Source: Rhizobium sp. Root1203
Lineage (GTDB): Bacteria > Pseudomonadota > Alphaproteobacteria > Rhizobiales > Rhizobiaceae
Direction: 5' to 3'
Assembly: GCF_001424945.1 (NCBI RefSeq)
Contig: NZ_LMCW01000001.1
Span: 156,025-220,024 of the forward strand
DNA: 64,000 nucleotides
Below, one piece after another: positions 18,815 to 28,242 of this stretch. Numbering within the stretch: the stretch's first letter is position 1; each line of letters starts with the position of its first letter. The notes under the pieces were generated by a model. It saw only the letters and a program-made list of their open reading frames with translations. It was not told the DNA's origin and did not search any database. Position numbers and translations under genes: made by a program.

Positions 18815-19344
18815 TGATCAAGCTTGTTCTCACCGGCGTCTGGGTTTGCGCGATCACGTTGGCATCGGTCTATTTCACCGTGCATTCGGCGACGGCGCCT
18901 GCGCCCGCACCTGATGATTCCAAGCAAAGCCAGCTCGAGCTTGTAAAGGGCGAGACGATTACCGTGCCGGTGGTGAAAGACGGCGCCGTTGCCGGTTATT
19001 TCCTCGGAAAAATGTCCTTCATGATGAACAAGGAGATGATCAAGAACGTCTCCTTGCCGTTGACCGAAATGACGACGGACGAGCTGTTCACGCTGCTCGT
19101 TGGCAACAAGATGATCGACGTCACCAATATGAAGACGTTCGATCCCCAAGCCTTTCGCGATCTGATCAAGAAGAACATCAACGGCCATCTTGGCGGCGAG
19201 TACATAGACCAGGTTATGCTGGAACAGATGGACTACATCTCCAAGGAAGAAGTCGGTGCCACCTCCTCTGGGCATAAGACAAAAACCGGGAAGCCGGTGA
19301 ATGTCATCCCGCCGGCTGAAGCGAAAGCCGCGGCTACCGAATAG
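18814..19344 (+). CDS. membrane-anchored protein of the flagellar operon, FliL-like (putative)
   Basis: A 176-residue protein with one N-terminal membrane helix (about 2-24, LVLTGVWVCAITLASVYFTV) and a periplasmic domain. The order is a beta segment (LGKMSFMMN), helix (TDELFTLLVGN), then DPQAFRDLIKKNINGHLGGE and DQVMLEQMDYISKEE. This is the layout of FliL, the stator-associated ring protein, but the sequence match is weak. It is the last gene of the flagellar run. Confidence 0.45.
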   Translation: MIKLVLTGVWVCAITLASVYFTVHSATAPAPAPDDSKQSQLELVKGETITVPVVKDGAVAGYFLGKMSFMMNKEMIKNVSLPLTEMTTDELFTLLVGNKMIDVTNMKTFDPQAFRDLIKKNINGHLGGEYIDQVMLEQMDYISKEEVGATSSGHKTKTGKPVNVIPPAEAKAAATE

Positions 19345-19355
19345 CCATTGCCGAT

Positions 19356-19382
19356 GCGGCGCCCCCCGGGCGCCGCTTAGCG
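19356..19382 (+). terminator. terminator-like hairpin ending the flagellar block
   Basis: GCGGCGCC (19356-19363) pairs with GGCGCCGC (19369-19376), loop of five, followed by the weak T run TTAGCGTTT. The rest of the 19345-19599 gap holds no gene I can support. Confidence 0.5.
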
Positions 19383-19599
19383 TTTCAGGGCTCGGCACGT
19401 GGTTAACGATCTCCTGACGCCTGGGAACAAATTCAAAGGGTTTTCCTAAAGGTTGCTTGAAGTCAGGCTGTTATAAGCCTCCGTGATGGGCTGACGTGTG
19501 CACCCGCGTTTATGTGCGGAACTCACTACGCGATCCCAGGCAGACCTCCGTTGTCCCCGGGATGCTCGACGAATGAAGCACTATCGCCAGGAATCAGGC

Positions 19600-20391
19600 A
19601 TGAATCTGATCGCGAATTTTGCGGTCCTCGCGTCGCGTCGTGCCATTTTCGATTTGCCGGTTTGCGATCTCGGATGGGACGACGCGCTCGTCTTCATCAA
19701 CGAACTGCTGTCGGTGCCCGTGGGGCAAACGTCGATTTCCTTCGTGAACGCCCACAACATGCTGATGACGCTCCGCGATAGCGAATATCGCGCAATTCTC
19801 GCCCAGAACCTGGTGTTGCCCGATGGTATCGGCCTCAACATCGCGTCGAAGATTGCCCATGGCTCGCCGTTCCCGGCCAACCTGAACGGCACGGATTTCG
19901 TGCCGGCCCTGCTGACATTCATGGAGCAGCCGCGCCGCGTCGGGTTGATAGGCGGCAAGCCAGAGGTGGTCGAGCGTGCGGCCGCGAACTTTCGCCGGCA
20001 CGCGCCCTGGCATGAGTTCATCGTCATTTCGGACGGGTACTTCGACAAGGACGATGCCTCGGATGTCGTCGCGGAAATCGAGCGTCGGAAACCCGACATT
20101 CTCATCGTCGGCATGGGCACGCCGCTCCAGGAGAAGTGGGCCTACCATACCATCCGCAGCGATCACGCGCGCCTGGTGCTGACCGTCGGCGCCCTGTTCG
20201 ATTTCGTGTCGGGCACAGTCCCGCGTGCACCGAAAATCGTGCGTGCGATGCGACTGGAATGGGCCTATCGGCTGGTGCAGGAACCTGCCCGCCTGTGGCG
20301 GCGCTACGTCATCGGCATTCCGCTGTTTCTCTACTTCGTGCTGCAATACCGCTTCAGCCGCCGTGCGCGAATTCTGAAGCGGTCCGCCTAG
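19600..20391 (+). CDS. WecG/TagA/CpsF family glycosyltransferase
   Basis: A 263-residue GT26-type enzyme that transfers a UDP-sugar to a lipid-linked acceptor at the inner membrane face. Family motifs are FVNAHNMLMTLRD, VLPDGIGLNIASK, GTDFVPALL, MGTPLQEKW and GALFDFVSGTVPRAPK. A basic, partly hydrophobic C-terminus (about 240-263) would tether it to the membrane. I chose ATG 19600 (CAGGAA 7 bp upstream); ATG 19573 is possible. The next gene is a polysaccharide chain-length protein, so the pair probably serves an envelope glycan. The donor and product cannot be told from sequence. Confidence 0.85.
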   Translation: MNLIANFAVLASRRAIFDLPVCDLGWDDALVFINELLSVPVGQTSISFVNAHNMLMTLRDSEYRAILAQNLVLPDGIGLNIASKIAHGSPFPANLNGTDFVPALLTFMEQPRRVGLIGGKPEVVERAAANFRRHAPWHEFIVISDGYFDKDDASDVVAEIERRKPDILIVGMGTPLQEKWAYHTIRSDHARLVLTVGALFDFVSGTVPRAPKIVRAMRLEWAYRLVQEPARLWRRYVIGIPLFLYFVLQYRFSRRARILKRSA

Positions 20392-20497
20392 GGCAGGCGA
20401 GCACGCCATTAACGATTTCTTTGCCGGGAATGTTTAAGCTTGATTAACCATCCGCGACTGCGATGGGGATCGACCGTTCCTTGCACGAGATTTGGCG

Positions 20498-22210
20498 ATG
20501 CGCGACACCTATCCGAGACGTCTGCCCCAATCACTGCCCTTGCCCGTCAGAGTGCTGGATCGAGCGGGCGGGTTCGCTTCCGCCGATCTCCCGACAGACA
20601 TTCCACCGCCGGAGGCCGAGCTGCTTCGCGTTATCGAACGCACGCTGCAGGCGCAGCGCCATGCCGACACGCCTCTTGTAAGCCGCATCGAGACCATTCT
20701 CGGCAAGAAGATCGAGGCTGCGAACGACCCTGAGCCCGCTCCGGAAACGTGCCGCGCTGCCGGGGACGCCGTTGAAGTCTTCGATGAACGTCCTGTCCGA
20801 CCGGCGTCGAAGCTCCCGCCGGCAAGCGAGAACGCCTCTGGCCAGCGAAGGCTCTTGCCGGGTATTCTGATTGCCGCTCTCTCCGTGTCAGGTGCAGTCG
20901 CCGGCATGCTCATTCCTGTCGAGCCGTCCGGTTACCGCGCGCAAGGTGTCCTGACCGTTGACGGCGCACCCGATGCCCGACCGGCACTCGTCAACGCAGC
21001 GAAAAACGCGCTGCTCTCACCGCGCACGATTGCCGGCACGGTTTCGGCGCTGAAGCTGGACCACGATCCGGCATTCGCCGGCGCCGGTACAGGCGCATTC
21101 AATATTGCCGTTGACCTGCTGTCGGCCAGCGGCGCGGCGATCGATCCCGCCTCGCGAGCAGAAGCCTCGCTTGCCGCTGCCATCCAGGCATCCTCCGACG
21201 GTGCCGCCGGAACGATCGATTTCGCGGTCACGACAGGCAGCGCCGACAAATCCGCGCGCATTGCAGCCTATCTCGCTTCGGCGGTTGCCCGCCCTGCACC
21301 TGCTGCCGACGGCGATGACTCGGGCCTGAAAAAAGCCAGTGAGGCCGCCGAAGCCGAGCTTGCCGCGTTCACGCAGCAGGCCGGTGATGGAAACGTCAAG
21401 GTCGCCGTCGATCTGCAGCGACAGATCGCGGATGCGGACGATGCACTCAAGGCCTCGGACCAGCGGATGGTCGCGGCCAAGGAGCGGGCGGATCGATTGA
21501 AGACTGCAAAGGTTGCCGATGTGGTGAGCGGCGCATTGCCCGCCGACGTCGTCTCGCCGGCGCTGGAGGATCGGAGAGACAGATACGTTGCCGCGAAATC
21601 CTCTCTGGCCCAGCTTGCCGCCAGTCTCGGACCGCGGCATCCGAGGCTGATCGCCCAGCAGGCGGAAGCCGACGGTCTGGGTGGCAGCATCAGCGAAGAG
21701 CTTGCGCGGCTGTCGCGCGATTCCAACGACGAGGCCAGGTCGGCGGTCGCCGCGAGGCGCCAGCTCAGCGACCGGCGGAACGCCTTGATCGCCCAGAGCA
21801 GGGATACGGGCGTCGACCTCGCGAAGCTCACCGAGCTCCGCGACAAGGCCATTGCCGCTCGCGCGCGACTGGAAGACGGGATCACCACCGCGGGAGTACC
21901 CTTGGGCGGAAGCCACGTCGCGCTCCTTGGAGTGCTGCAGGTCTCCGCTGTTTCCCCGGAACGCGTCTCCTGGTTCGCGCCGTTGGTCGGCGCACTTGCC
22001 GGCCTCGTTTTCGGCCTGGCTGCAGTATGGGGGAGGGGCAGGGAGAAGTCTGAAGAGACTGCATCTCCGCTCGCCACGCGGGCCGCCGAACCGCATGTCG
22101 ATATCCCCGCGCCGGCGCCGGATGCGCTCGAACCGGATGATGTCGAGATCATCCGCTCCGAGATCGCAGCCATGCGCGGCCGGTTGCGGTCGCACGCTGC
22201 AGCATCCTGA
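20498..22210 (+). CDS. Wzz/GumC-like polysaccharide chain-length protein
   Basis: A 570-residue protein with two membrane helices (about 119-141, LLPGILIAALSVSGAVAGML; and about 489-511, FAPLVGALAGLVFGLAAVW). They bracket a long periplasmic coiled-coil region rich in Ala, Asp and Arg. The segment LGPRHPRLIAQQAEADGLGG is typical of GumC/ExoP-type co-polymerases. An extended cytoplasmic N-terminus (about 118 residues) is unusual. There is no C-terminal tyrosine-kinase ATPase. It probably sets chain length for a polymer made with the upstream WecG-type enzyme. Confidence 0.72.
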   Translation: MRDTYPRRLPQSLPLPVRVLDRAGGFASADLPTDIPPPEAELLRVIERTLQAQRHADTPLVSRIETILGKKIEAANDPEPAPETCRAAGDAVEVFDERPVRPASKLPPASENASGQRRLLPGILIAALSVSGAVAGMLIPVEPSGYRAQGVLTVDGAPDARPALVNAAKNALLSPRTIAGTVSALKLDHDPAFAGAGTGAFNIAVDLLSASGAAIDPASRAEASLAAAIQASSDGAAGTIDFAVTTGSADKSARIAAYLASAVARPAPAADGDDSGLKKASEAAEAELAAFTQQAGDGNVKVAVDLQRQIADADDALKASDQRMVAAKERADRLKTAKVADVVSGALPADVVSPALEDRRDRYVAAKSSLAQLAASLGPRHPRLIAQQAEADGLGGSISEELARLSRDSNDEARSAVAARRQLSDRRNALIAQSRDTGVDLAKLTELRDKAIAARARLEDGITTAGVPLGGSHVALLGVLQVSAVSPERVSWFAPLVGALAGLVFGLAAVWGRGREKSEETASPLATRAAEPHVDIPAPAPDALEPDDVEIIRSEIAAMRGRLRSHAAAS

Positions 22211-22332
22211 CAGTCCGGTGGCTGCGACACGATTGTACTTGCATTTCTCGTTTCAGGCAGGATAGGGCGTTGGCAGGCAAATCGTGCTGAACGCCACTGG
22301 CTAGAATGGCGAGGCAAGGGCAGGAGACAGTC

Positions 22333-23232
22333 TTGACGACAGTAATCGACGGCAAACAGGTGGCGGCCTCCGTAATCTCAACGGTGACGGCGGCGACATC
22401 CGCACTGGAGAAGCAAAGCGGCGTCAAGACCGGCCTGGCCGTCATCATCGTGGGTGACGACCCGGCCAGCCATGCCTATGTGAATTCCAAGAGCAGGATG
22501 GCCAAGGAATGCGGCTTCAAATCCGTCCAGCAGACGCTGCCGGCCGAAACCGGACAGGAAGAGCTGGCGGAACTGGTGGCGTCCTTCAACGCTGACCCGT
22601 CGATCCACGGCATTCTCGTCCAGCTGCCGCTGCCGAAGCATTTGAACTCCGAGCGGATCATCCAGTCCATCCTGCCCGAGAAGGACGTGGATGGCCTTCA
22701 CGTGGTCAACGCCGGCAAGCTGGCGACGGGCGATCTGGAAACCGGGCTGGTGTCCTGCACGCCGGCAGGCGCGATGGTTTTCGTGCGCCGCACGCATGGC
22801 GAGGACCTGTCCGGGTTGAATGCAGTCGTTATCGGTCGCTCCAATCTCTTTGGAAAGCCGATGGCGCAGCTTCTGCTGAATGCCAACGCCACGGTTACCA
22901 TCGCTCATTCCCGCACCAGGGATTTGCCGGCGGTCTGCCGCAATGCGGATATTCTGGTGGCTGCCGTCGGTCGCCCCGAGATGGTCAAGGCAGCCTGGGT
23001 GAAACCCGGCGCCACGGTCATCGATGTCGGAATCAACCGGATTGCCGCACCGGAAAAGGGTGAAGGAAAGACGCGCCTGGTCGGCGATGTCGCCTTCGAG
23101 GAAGCGGCCCGTGTCGCTGAGGTGATCACCCCGGTACCGGGTGGCGTAGGCCCGATGACCATCGCCATGCTGATGGCGAACACGACGATCGCCGCGCATC
23201 GCGCTGCCGGTCAGACCCCGCCGAAGTTCTGA
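22333..23232 (+). CDS. folD: bifunctional methylenetetrahydrofolate dehydrogenase/cyclohydrolase FolD
   Basis: A 299-residue cytosolic enzyme of one-carbon metabolism that interconverts 5,10-methylene- and 10-formyl-tetrahydrofolate with NADP. Visible motifs are [16 protein letters not shown] (with the catalytic Lys of YVNSK), [14 protein letters not shown], the nucleotide-binding [11 protein letters not shown] and [16 protein letters not shown] chose TTG 22333 because AGGAG lies 6 bp upstream and the length is then exactly the family's; ATG 22306 would add nine residues. The 3' end overlaps the convergent aglR by 22 bp. Confidence 0.95.
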   Translation: MTTVIDGKQVAASVISTVTAATSALEKQSGVKTGLAVIIVGDDPASHAYVNSKSRMAKECGFKSVQQTLPAETGQEELAELVASFNADPSIHGILVQLPLPKHLNSERIIQSILPEKDVDGLHVVNAGKLATGDLETGLVSCTPAGAMVFVRRTHGEDLSGLNAVVIGRSNLFGKPMAQLLLNANATVTIAHSRTRDLPAVCRNADILVAAVGRPEMVKAAWVKPGATVIDVGINRIAAPEKGEGKTRLVGDVAFEEAARVAEVITPVPGGVGPMTIAMLMANTTIAAHRAAGQTPPKF

Positions 23233-24257
23233 TCGAGGCGCGGGGCAGCGCCTGTCGAAGCCCTGACGATCAGTTCCGTCTTCCACAGTTCCTGCTCCGG
23301 ATAGGCGCCGTCCTGCTTGACCGTCCCGATCAGTCGTTGCGCGATCCGCACGCCGGCGGCGCGCAGCGAAGAACGCGTCGTCGTCAATGGCACGGAGAAG
23401 TTTTCTGGCTTCAGGTGCGGCAGCACGTCGTCATGCGCGATCAGGGAAATGTCTTCGCCGAGCTTCAGGCCGGCCTGGTTGACGGCGCGGATGGCGCCGA
23501 GTGCCAATACCGTGCTCGAACAGAGAATTGCCGTCGGCGGCTCCGGCTGCTGCAGAAAATGCTCCATGGCAAACTGGCCCTGTTCGTCCGTCATCGACGA
23601 GTGGCTGACGCAAGTGTCGGGAAGGTCCAGCCCGCGCTCCGCCAGGGCAGCGACAACGCCTCGCTTGCGTCTGATCGCGAAATCGAGATGCTCCGGCCCA
23701 TTCATCAAGGCAAACCTGGTGTGGCCGAGCTGCAGCAGCAGCTTTGAGGCATCGTAGAACGCGCCTTCATTATCAATGTCGAGATACGGGTAGTCTGGTT
23801 CCGATCCGTAGGACCGTCCGTGGACGAGGTAGGGCATGGAGAGCGATTGCAGCAGCGGCAGCCTTGGGTCGTGGCCGCGCATGTAGGCGACGAAAAGTGC
23901 ATCGACGTTGCCGCTGATCGCCAGCCGCCGCAGTGCTCCGATCTCGTCGTCGGGGTCGGCGGGCATGATGACGAAGTGGAAATCGTGCCGCACGGCTTCC
24001 TCGCCGAGCCCCGTCAGGAATTCGCCGAAATGAACGTCGGAATAGTGTCCGGGTGCCGTCGGCATGACAAGGCCGATCGACCCTGCCTTGCCGGTCGCGA
24101 GCCGTTGCGCTGCCTTGTTCGGCCTGTAACCGGTTTCCTTGACTGCCTGAAGCACACGCTCGCGCGTCGCCTCGTTGACCTCGGGATACCCGTTCAACGC
24201 GCGGCTCACCGTCGTCTGTGACAGGCCCAGCAATTCCGATAGCTGTTTGAGATTCAC
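23211..24257 (-). CDS. aglR: LacI-family regulator of alpha-glucoside use, AglR
   Basis: A 348-residue LacI/GalR repressor. The N-terminal helix-turn-helix [20 protein letters not shown] and hinge (about 1-60) are followed by a periplasmic-binding-protein-like sugar domain (about 62-345). It starts GTG 24257. It is divergent from aglE. Two AAAGCGCTTT palindromes lie in the 280-bp shared region, matching the CG-centred operators of this family, so repression of aglEFGAK and of itself is likely. Confidence 0.88.
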   Translation of the reverse strand: MNLKQLSELLGLSQTTVSRALNGYPEVNEATRERVLQAVKETGYRPNKAAQRLATGKAGSIGLVMPTAPGHYSDVHFGEFLTGLGEEAVRHDFHFVIMPADPDDEIGALRRLAISGNVDALFVAYMRGHDPRLPLLQSLSMPYLVHGRSYGSEPDYPYLDIDNEGAFYDASKLLLQLGHTRFALMNGPEHLDFAIRRKRGVVAALAERGLDLPDTCVSHSSMTDEQGQFAMEHFLQQPEPPTAILCSSTVLALGAIRAVNQAGLKLGEDISLIAHDDVLPHLKPENFSVPLTTTRSSLRAAGVRIAQRLIGTVKQDGAYPEQELWKTELIVRASTGAAPRLDQNFGGV

Positions 24258-24307
24258 GTGCTATGCTTCCTCCACCCGCCTTGGAGGCCAATCTCCCAAT
24301 GGCATCC

Positions 24308-24317
24308 AAAGCGCTTT
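24308..24317. promoter_or_regulatory. LacI-type operator 1 (aglR side)
   Basis: Perfect palindrome AAAGCGCTTT, extended on the left as TCC. It is 51 bp before the aglR start codon and probably an AglR operator. Confidence 0.7.
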
Positions 24318-24468
24318 TAATTATGTAGCAGTTGCGCCGCTTGACTCAAGAAAAATCGCTCCATATTCGGCTCCAAGCGTTGCTGCGATGCGATATTCGG
24401 TCGTGATTTAGCGGTTTCTGCGAAAGGACTTGACTCTTTTCTGTCGAGAGTGAAATGAGTGAGTTGTC

Positions 24469-24478
24469 AAAGCGCTTT
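24469..24478. promoter_or_regulatory. LacI-type operator 2 (aglE side)
   Basis: The same perfect palindrome AAAGCGCTTT, extended on the right as GGA, 60 bp before the aglE ATG. The centres of the two operators are 161 bp apart, which would allow a repression loop. Confidence 0.72.
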
Positions 24479-24537
24479 GGAATTTGCATGTGAACAGATG
24501 CAAAGCGTGGTTGGGATTGTGATGGGAGGTTGATCAC

Positions 24538-25899
24538 ATGAGAAAGACATTTTTGATGGGCGTTGCCATGGCGGCGCTTTTGGGCGGTGCTGCGTCCGCC
24601 GCCGATCTTAAGTTTGCCCCGGGCGAAGATTCAAAGTTCAACTGGAAGAGCTACGACGAGTTCAAGGCTGCTCACGCCGATCTCAAGGGTGAACCGTTGA
24701 CGATCTTCGGACCATGGCGCGGCGAAGACGAAGCGTTCTTCCGCAGCATTCTCGCCTACTTCACCGAAGCGACGGGCATCGATGCCAAATATTCGTCGTC
24801 GGAGAACTACGAGCAGCAGATCGTCATCGATACACAGGCCGGCTCGCCGCCGAATATCGCGATCCTGCCGCAGCCGGGCCTCCTGGCCGATCTCGCCAGC
24901 AAGGGCTTCCTTGCGCCGCTGGGCGACGATACTTCCAAGTGGGTCAAGGACAACTACGGCGCCGGCGACAGCTGGGTCGGCTATGGCACATACAAGGGCA
25001 AGGACGGCAAGGAAGCCTTCTACGCCTTCCCGTACAAGGCCGACGTGAAGTCGCTGGTCTGGTTTGTGCCTGAAAACTTCAAGGAAGCGGGCTACAAGGT
25101 TCCGACCACGATGGAGGAGTTGCAGGCCCTGACGGATCAGATCGTCAAGGATGGCGGCGTTCCGTGGTGCATTGGCCTTGGTTCGGGCGGCGCAACCGGC
25201 TGGCCGGCAACCGACTGGATCGAAGACCTGATGCTGCGCATGCAGCCGCCGGAAGCCTACGACAAGTGGACGACGAACGAACTGAAGTTCGACGATCCGT
25301 CCGTCGTTGCGGTCATCGACGAGTTTGGCAAGATCGCGAAGAACGAGAAGTATGTCGATGGCGGCGTCAAGGCCGTTGCATCCACCGACTTCCGCGACAG
25401 CCCGAAGGGTCTCTTCGCCGTTCCGCCGAAGTGCTACATGCATCATCAGGCGTCGTTTATTCCGTCCTTCTTCCCGGAAGGCACGAAGCTCGGCCAGGAT
25501 GCCGACTTCTTCTACATGCCGACTTTCGCCTCGCATCCCGAACTCGGCAAGCCGGTTCTGGGCGCCGGCACGCTCGTCACCATCGCAAAGGACTCGAAGA
25601 CGGCTCGCGCTTTCGTCGACTTCCTGAAGACACCGATCGCGCATGAAGTCTGGATGGCTCAGTCGAGCTTCCTGACGCCCTACAAGGGCGTCAACACGGC
25701 CGCATACGCCAACGATCAGATGAAGCGTGAAGGCGAGATCCTGACGACCGCAACGACGTTCCGCTTCGACGGTTCCGACCTGATGCCGGGCAAGATCGGT
25801 GCGGGCGCATTCTGGACGGGGATGGTTGATTTCGTCGGCGGCAAGTCCGCGCAGGACACCGCCAAGGAAATCCAGAGCGCCTGGGACGGCATCAAGTAA
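24538..25899 (+). CDS. aglE: alpha-glucoside ABC transporter, substrate-binding protein AglE
   Basis: A 453-residue periplasmic binding protein (extracellular solute-binding family 1). The signal peptide is residues 1-21 (MGVAMAALLGGAASA). Mature features include GPWRGEDEAFFRSIL, PNIAILPQPGLLADL and GGATGWPATDWIEDLML. In Sinorhizobium the agl system imports sucrose, maltose, trehalose and related alpha-glucosides. The strong ribosome site GGGAGGT lies upstream of ATG 24538. A 164-bp gap with two hairpins separates it from aglF. Confidence 0.93.
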   Translation: MRKTFLMGVAMAALLGGAASAADLKFAPGEDSKFNWKSYDEFKAAHADLKGEPLTIFGPWRGEDEAFFRSILAYFTEATGIDAKYSSSENYEQQIVIDTQAGSPPNIAILPQPGLLADLASKGFLAPLGDDTSKWVKDNYGAGDSWVGYGTYKGKDGKEAFYAFPYKADVKSLVWFVPENFKEAGYKVPTTMEELQALTDQIVKDGGVPWCIGLGSGGATGWPATDWIEDLMLRMQPPEAYDKWTTNELKFDDPSVVAVIDEFGKIAKNEKYVDGGVKAVASTDFRDSPKGLFAVPPKCYMHHQASFIPSFFPEGTKLGQDADFFYMPTFASHPELGKPVLGAGTLVTIAKDSKTARAFVDFLKTPIAHEVWMAQSSFLTPYKGVNTAAYANDQMKREGEILTTATTFRFDGSDLMPGKIGAGAFWTGMVDFVGGKSAQDTAKEIQSAWDGIK

Positions 25900-25911
25900 C
25901 ATCGCCTGAAT

Positions 25912-25976
25912 CCATGCCGCCGGTCCCGGCGGCATGGTCGCAATGCTGGCCGGATGCTCCTCGGGGCGTCCGGCCA
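25912..25976 (+). repeat. two tandem hairpins between aglE and aglF
   Basis: The first is a perfect 12-bp inverted repeat, CCATGCCGCCGG (25912-25923) with its complement at 25926-25937. The second is TGGCCGGA (25947-25954) with TCCGGCCA (25969-25976). Neither is followed by a T tract. They could protect the aglE mRNA 3' end or reduce read-through into aglF. Confidence 0.7.
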
Positions 25977-26063
25977 TCGCCGCCTTATGCGCCAAGGTGA
26001 CAAGAAAATTGACGCAGGCCGGCGTTTAGCCCTGAATAGACAAGGGTAGCAGGGGAGGGATGA

Positions 26064-27077
26064 ATGCTATCGCAGATAGTTTCCGCTTTGGGGGTTGTGG
26101 TCGTAGCGGTGTTCGCATGCTCGGCCTATTTCTATTTCTCGAACAAGCTCCTGGATCTGGCGCTGCCGGTGAAGGATGGCGACATTCGAACCGCGTCGCA
26201 GAACCTGAACCGCCGTTCGGTCATCCGGCCGTGGCTGTTTCTGTTTCCAGCGCTGTTTCTTCTGGTCGTCTATCTCGTCTATCCCGTGGTCGCGACCCTG
26301 ATCCTGTCCTTCTACGATCGCTCCGGTGTCGAGTTCGTCGGTCTCTCCAATTACAAGTGGGCACTGACCGACCGCGAATTCCGCCAGTCGATCTTCAACA
26401 ATATCCTCTGGCTTGCTGTCGTCCCGGCGGCATGCACCTTCTTCGGCCTCGTCATCGCGGTCATGACCGATCGCATCTGGTGGGGCAACATCGCCAAGAG
26501 CATCGTCTTCATGCCGATGGCGATTTCCTTCGTCGGCGCCTCCGTCATCTGGAAGTTCATCTATGAATATCGCGGCGGCAACGACACGCAGATCGGTCTG
26601 CTGAATGCGATCGTCCAGCTCTTCGGCGGCTCGCCGCAGGTGTGGATCTCGGTACCCTTCTGGAACAATTTCTTCCTGATGATCATCCTCATCTGGATCC
26701 AGACGGGCTTTGCCATGGTCATCCTCTCCGCGGCACTTCGCGGCATTCCGGAAGAGACCATCGAGGCAGCCGTCATCGACGGAGCAAACGGCTGGCAGAT
26801 CTTCTGGCGCATCATGGTGCCGCAGGTCTGGGGAACGATCGCCGTCGTCTGGACGACCATCACCATTCTCGTTCTCAAGGTGTTCGATATCGTGCTGACC
26901 ATGACCAATGGTCAGTGGGATACGATGGTACTCGCCAACCTGATGTTCAACTGGCTGTTCCGCGGCGGCGGCGATTCCGGGCGAAGTGCGGTCATCGCGC
27001 TCATCATCATGCTGGCCGTGACTCCAATCATGGTCTGGAACGTTCGTCGCGCCAATCGCGAGCTGGGAGGACACTGA
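26064..27077 (+). CDS. aglF: alpha-glucoside ABC transporter permease AglF
   Basis: A 337-residue inner-membrane permease (MalF type). An extra N-terminal hydrophobic helix (about 5-28) precedes the core helices, the first starting WLFLFPALFLLVVYLVYPVV. The EAA loop that contacts the ATPase is ETIEAAVIDGANGWQIFWRI (about 229-248). The start is ATG 26064 after AGGGGAGGG. An overlapping ATG at 26060 is in another frame. aglG starts one base after the stop. Confidence 0.93.
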   Translation: MLSQIVSALGVVVVAVFACSAYFYFSNKLLDLALPVKDGDIRTASQNLNRRSVIRPWLFLFPALFLLVVYLVYPVVATLILSFYDRSGVEFVGLSNYKWALTDREFRQSIFNNILWLAVVPAACTFFGLVIAVMTDRIWWGNIAKSIVFMPMAISFVGASVIWKFIYEYRGGNDTQIGLLNAIVQLFGGSPQVWISVPFWNNFFLMIILIWIQTGFAMVILSAALRGIPEETIEAAVIDGANGWQIFWRIMVPQVWGTIAVVWTTITILVLKVFDIVLTMTNGQWDTMVLANLMFNWLFRGGGDSGRSAVIALIIMLAVTPIMVWNVRRANRELGGH

Positions 27078-27078
27078 G

Positions 27079-28242
27079 ATGACCTTGTCAGGAAGCTTCT
27101 TCAAGATCGGCCCGGCCCGTCTCCTCGTTCACTTTACCGTTCTCGTCGTGGTCGTCATCTGGCTCATACCGACGCTTGGCATTTTCGTCAGCGCGTTGCG
27201 TGACAAGGACCAGATCGTCGTCTCCGGCTGGTGGACCGCCTTTGCCGGTTCCTCGCGAACCGTCGCGTCTCGCCTCGGCCAGCCCGATCAGCAGACGCAG
27301 GATGGCGCCGTCTATGTCATCGCCGGAAACGTTCTCCAGGGCCAGGAAGGTCGGTCTATCAGGGCATTCGGCACGCGCGTCGCGCAACCGGCCGCCTACA
27401 AGGCCGGCGAAACCGCCGATCTCGGCGATGGCGTCTCGCTGCTTGTCAACGAGGACGGCAGCTATCGCTACATGAAGAATGCCGCCTTTGGGCCTGACGA
27501 CGGCGGCCGGCGGGTCTACGTGTCCGTAGCCACCCCGCCGGAATTCACACTGCAGAACTACAAGACGGTCCTGGCCAGCGAGGGCATCGGACAGTCCTTC
27601 ATCAACTCGCTGACGGTCACGATCCCGGCAACGATCATCCCGATCCTCATCGCGGCCTTCGCAGCCTATGCACTGAGCTGGATGGAGTTTCCCGGCCGAG
27701 GGCTCTTGATCGCGCTTGTCGTCGGCCTGATCGTCGTGCCGCTGCAGATGTCGCTGATCCCGCTGCTGCGCCTCTACAATCAGGTCGGATCGCTGCTCGA
27801 CGCGCCGTCGAAAACCTACCCTGGCATCTGGCTCGCGCACACCGCATTCGGCATGCCGCTCGCCATCTACCTGCTCCGCTCCTACATTGCGGGGCTGCCG
27901 AGGGAGATTATCGAATCCGCTCGCGTCGACGGTGCCAGCGAGTTCGAAATCTTTACCCGTATCGTTTTGCCTTTGTCCTTCCCGGCACTCGCGTCCTTCG
28001 CGATCTTCCAGTTCCTGTGGGTGTGGAACGACCTGCTTGTCGCCATGGTCTTCCTCGGCACCGACAGGGATCATCTCGTGCTGACCGGCGCCTTGAATGC
28101 GCTGCTGGGCTCGCGCGGTGGCAACTGGGAAATCCTGACGGCCTCGGCGTTCATCACCATTATCGTACCGTTGCTCGTGTTCTTCGCTTTGCAGCGCTAT
28201 CTGGTGCGTGGACTGCTTTCGGGCTCGGTCAAGGGCGGCTGA
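27079..28242 (+). CDS. aglG: alpha-glucoside ABC transporter permease AglG (with large periplasmic loop)
   Basis: A 387-residue permease of MalG type. After the first helix (about 12-35, LVHFTVLVVVVIWLIPTLGI) there is a soluble stretch of about 115 residues (about 38-155) before the second helix (TVTIPATIIPILIAAFAAYA). The usual MalG-type subunit has about 280 residues and only a short loop here. The EAA loop is REIIESARVDGASEFEIFTR (about 275-294). It is coupled to aglF and 32 bp from aglA. Confidence 0.92.
   Translation: MTLSGSFFKIGPARLLVHFTVLVVVVIWLIPTLGIFVSALRDKDQIVVSGWWTAFAGSSRTVASRLGQPDQQTQDGAVYVIAGNVLQGQEGRSIRAFGTRVAQPAAYKAGETADLGDGVSLLVNEDGSYRYMKNAAFGPDDGGRRVYVSVATPPEFTLQNYKTVLASEGIGQSFINSLTVTIPATIIPILIAAFAAYALSWMEFPGRGLLIALVVGLIVVPLQMSLIPLLRLYNQVGSLLDAPSKTYPGIWLAHTAFGMPLAIYLLRSYIAGLPREIIESARVDGASEFEIFTRIVLPLSFPALASFAIFQFLWVWNDLLVAMVFLGTDRDHLVLTGALNALLGSRGGNWEILTASAFITIIVPLLVFFALQRYLVRGLLSGSVKGG

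Noticed and set aside
20434..20447. TTAA-N6-TTAA before the Wzz-like gene as a CtrA box
   Set aside because: Spacing is one base short of the consensus, so I do not count it.
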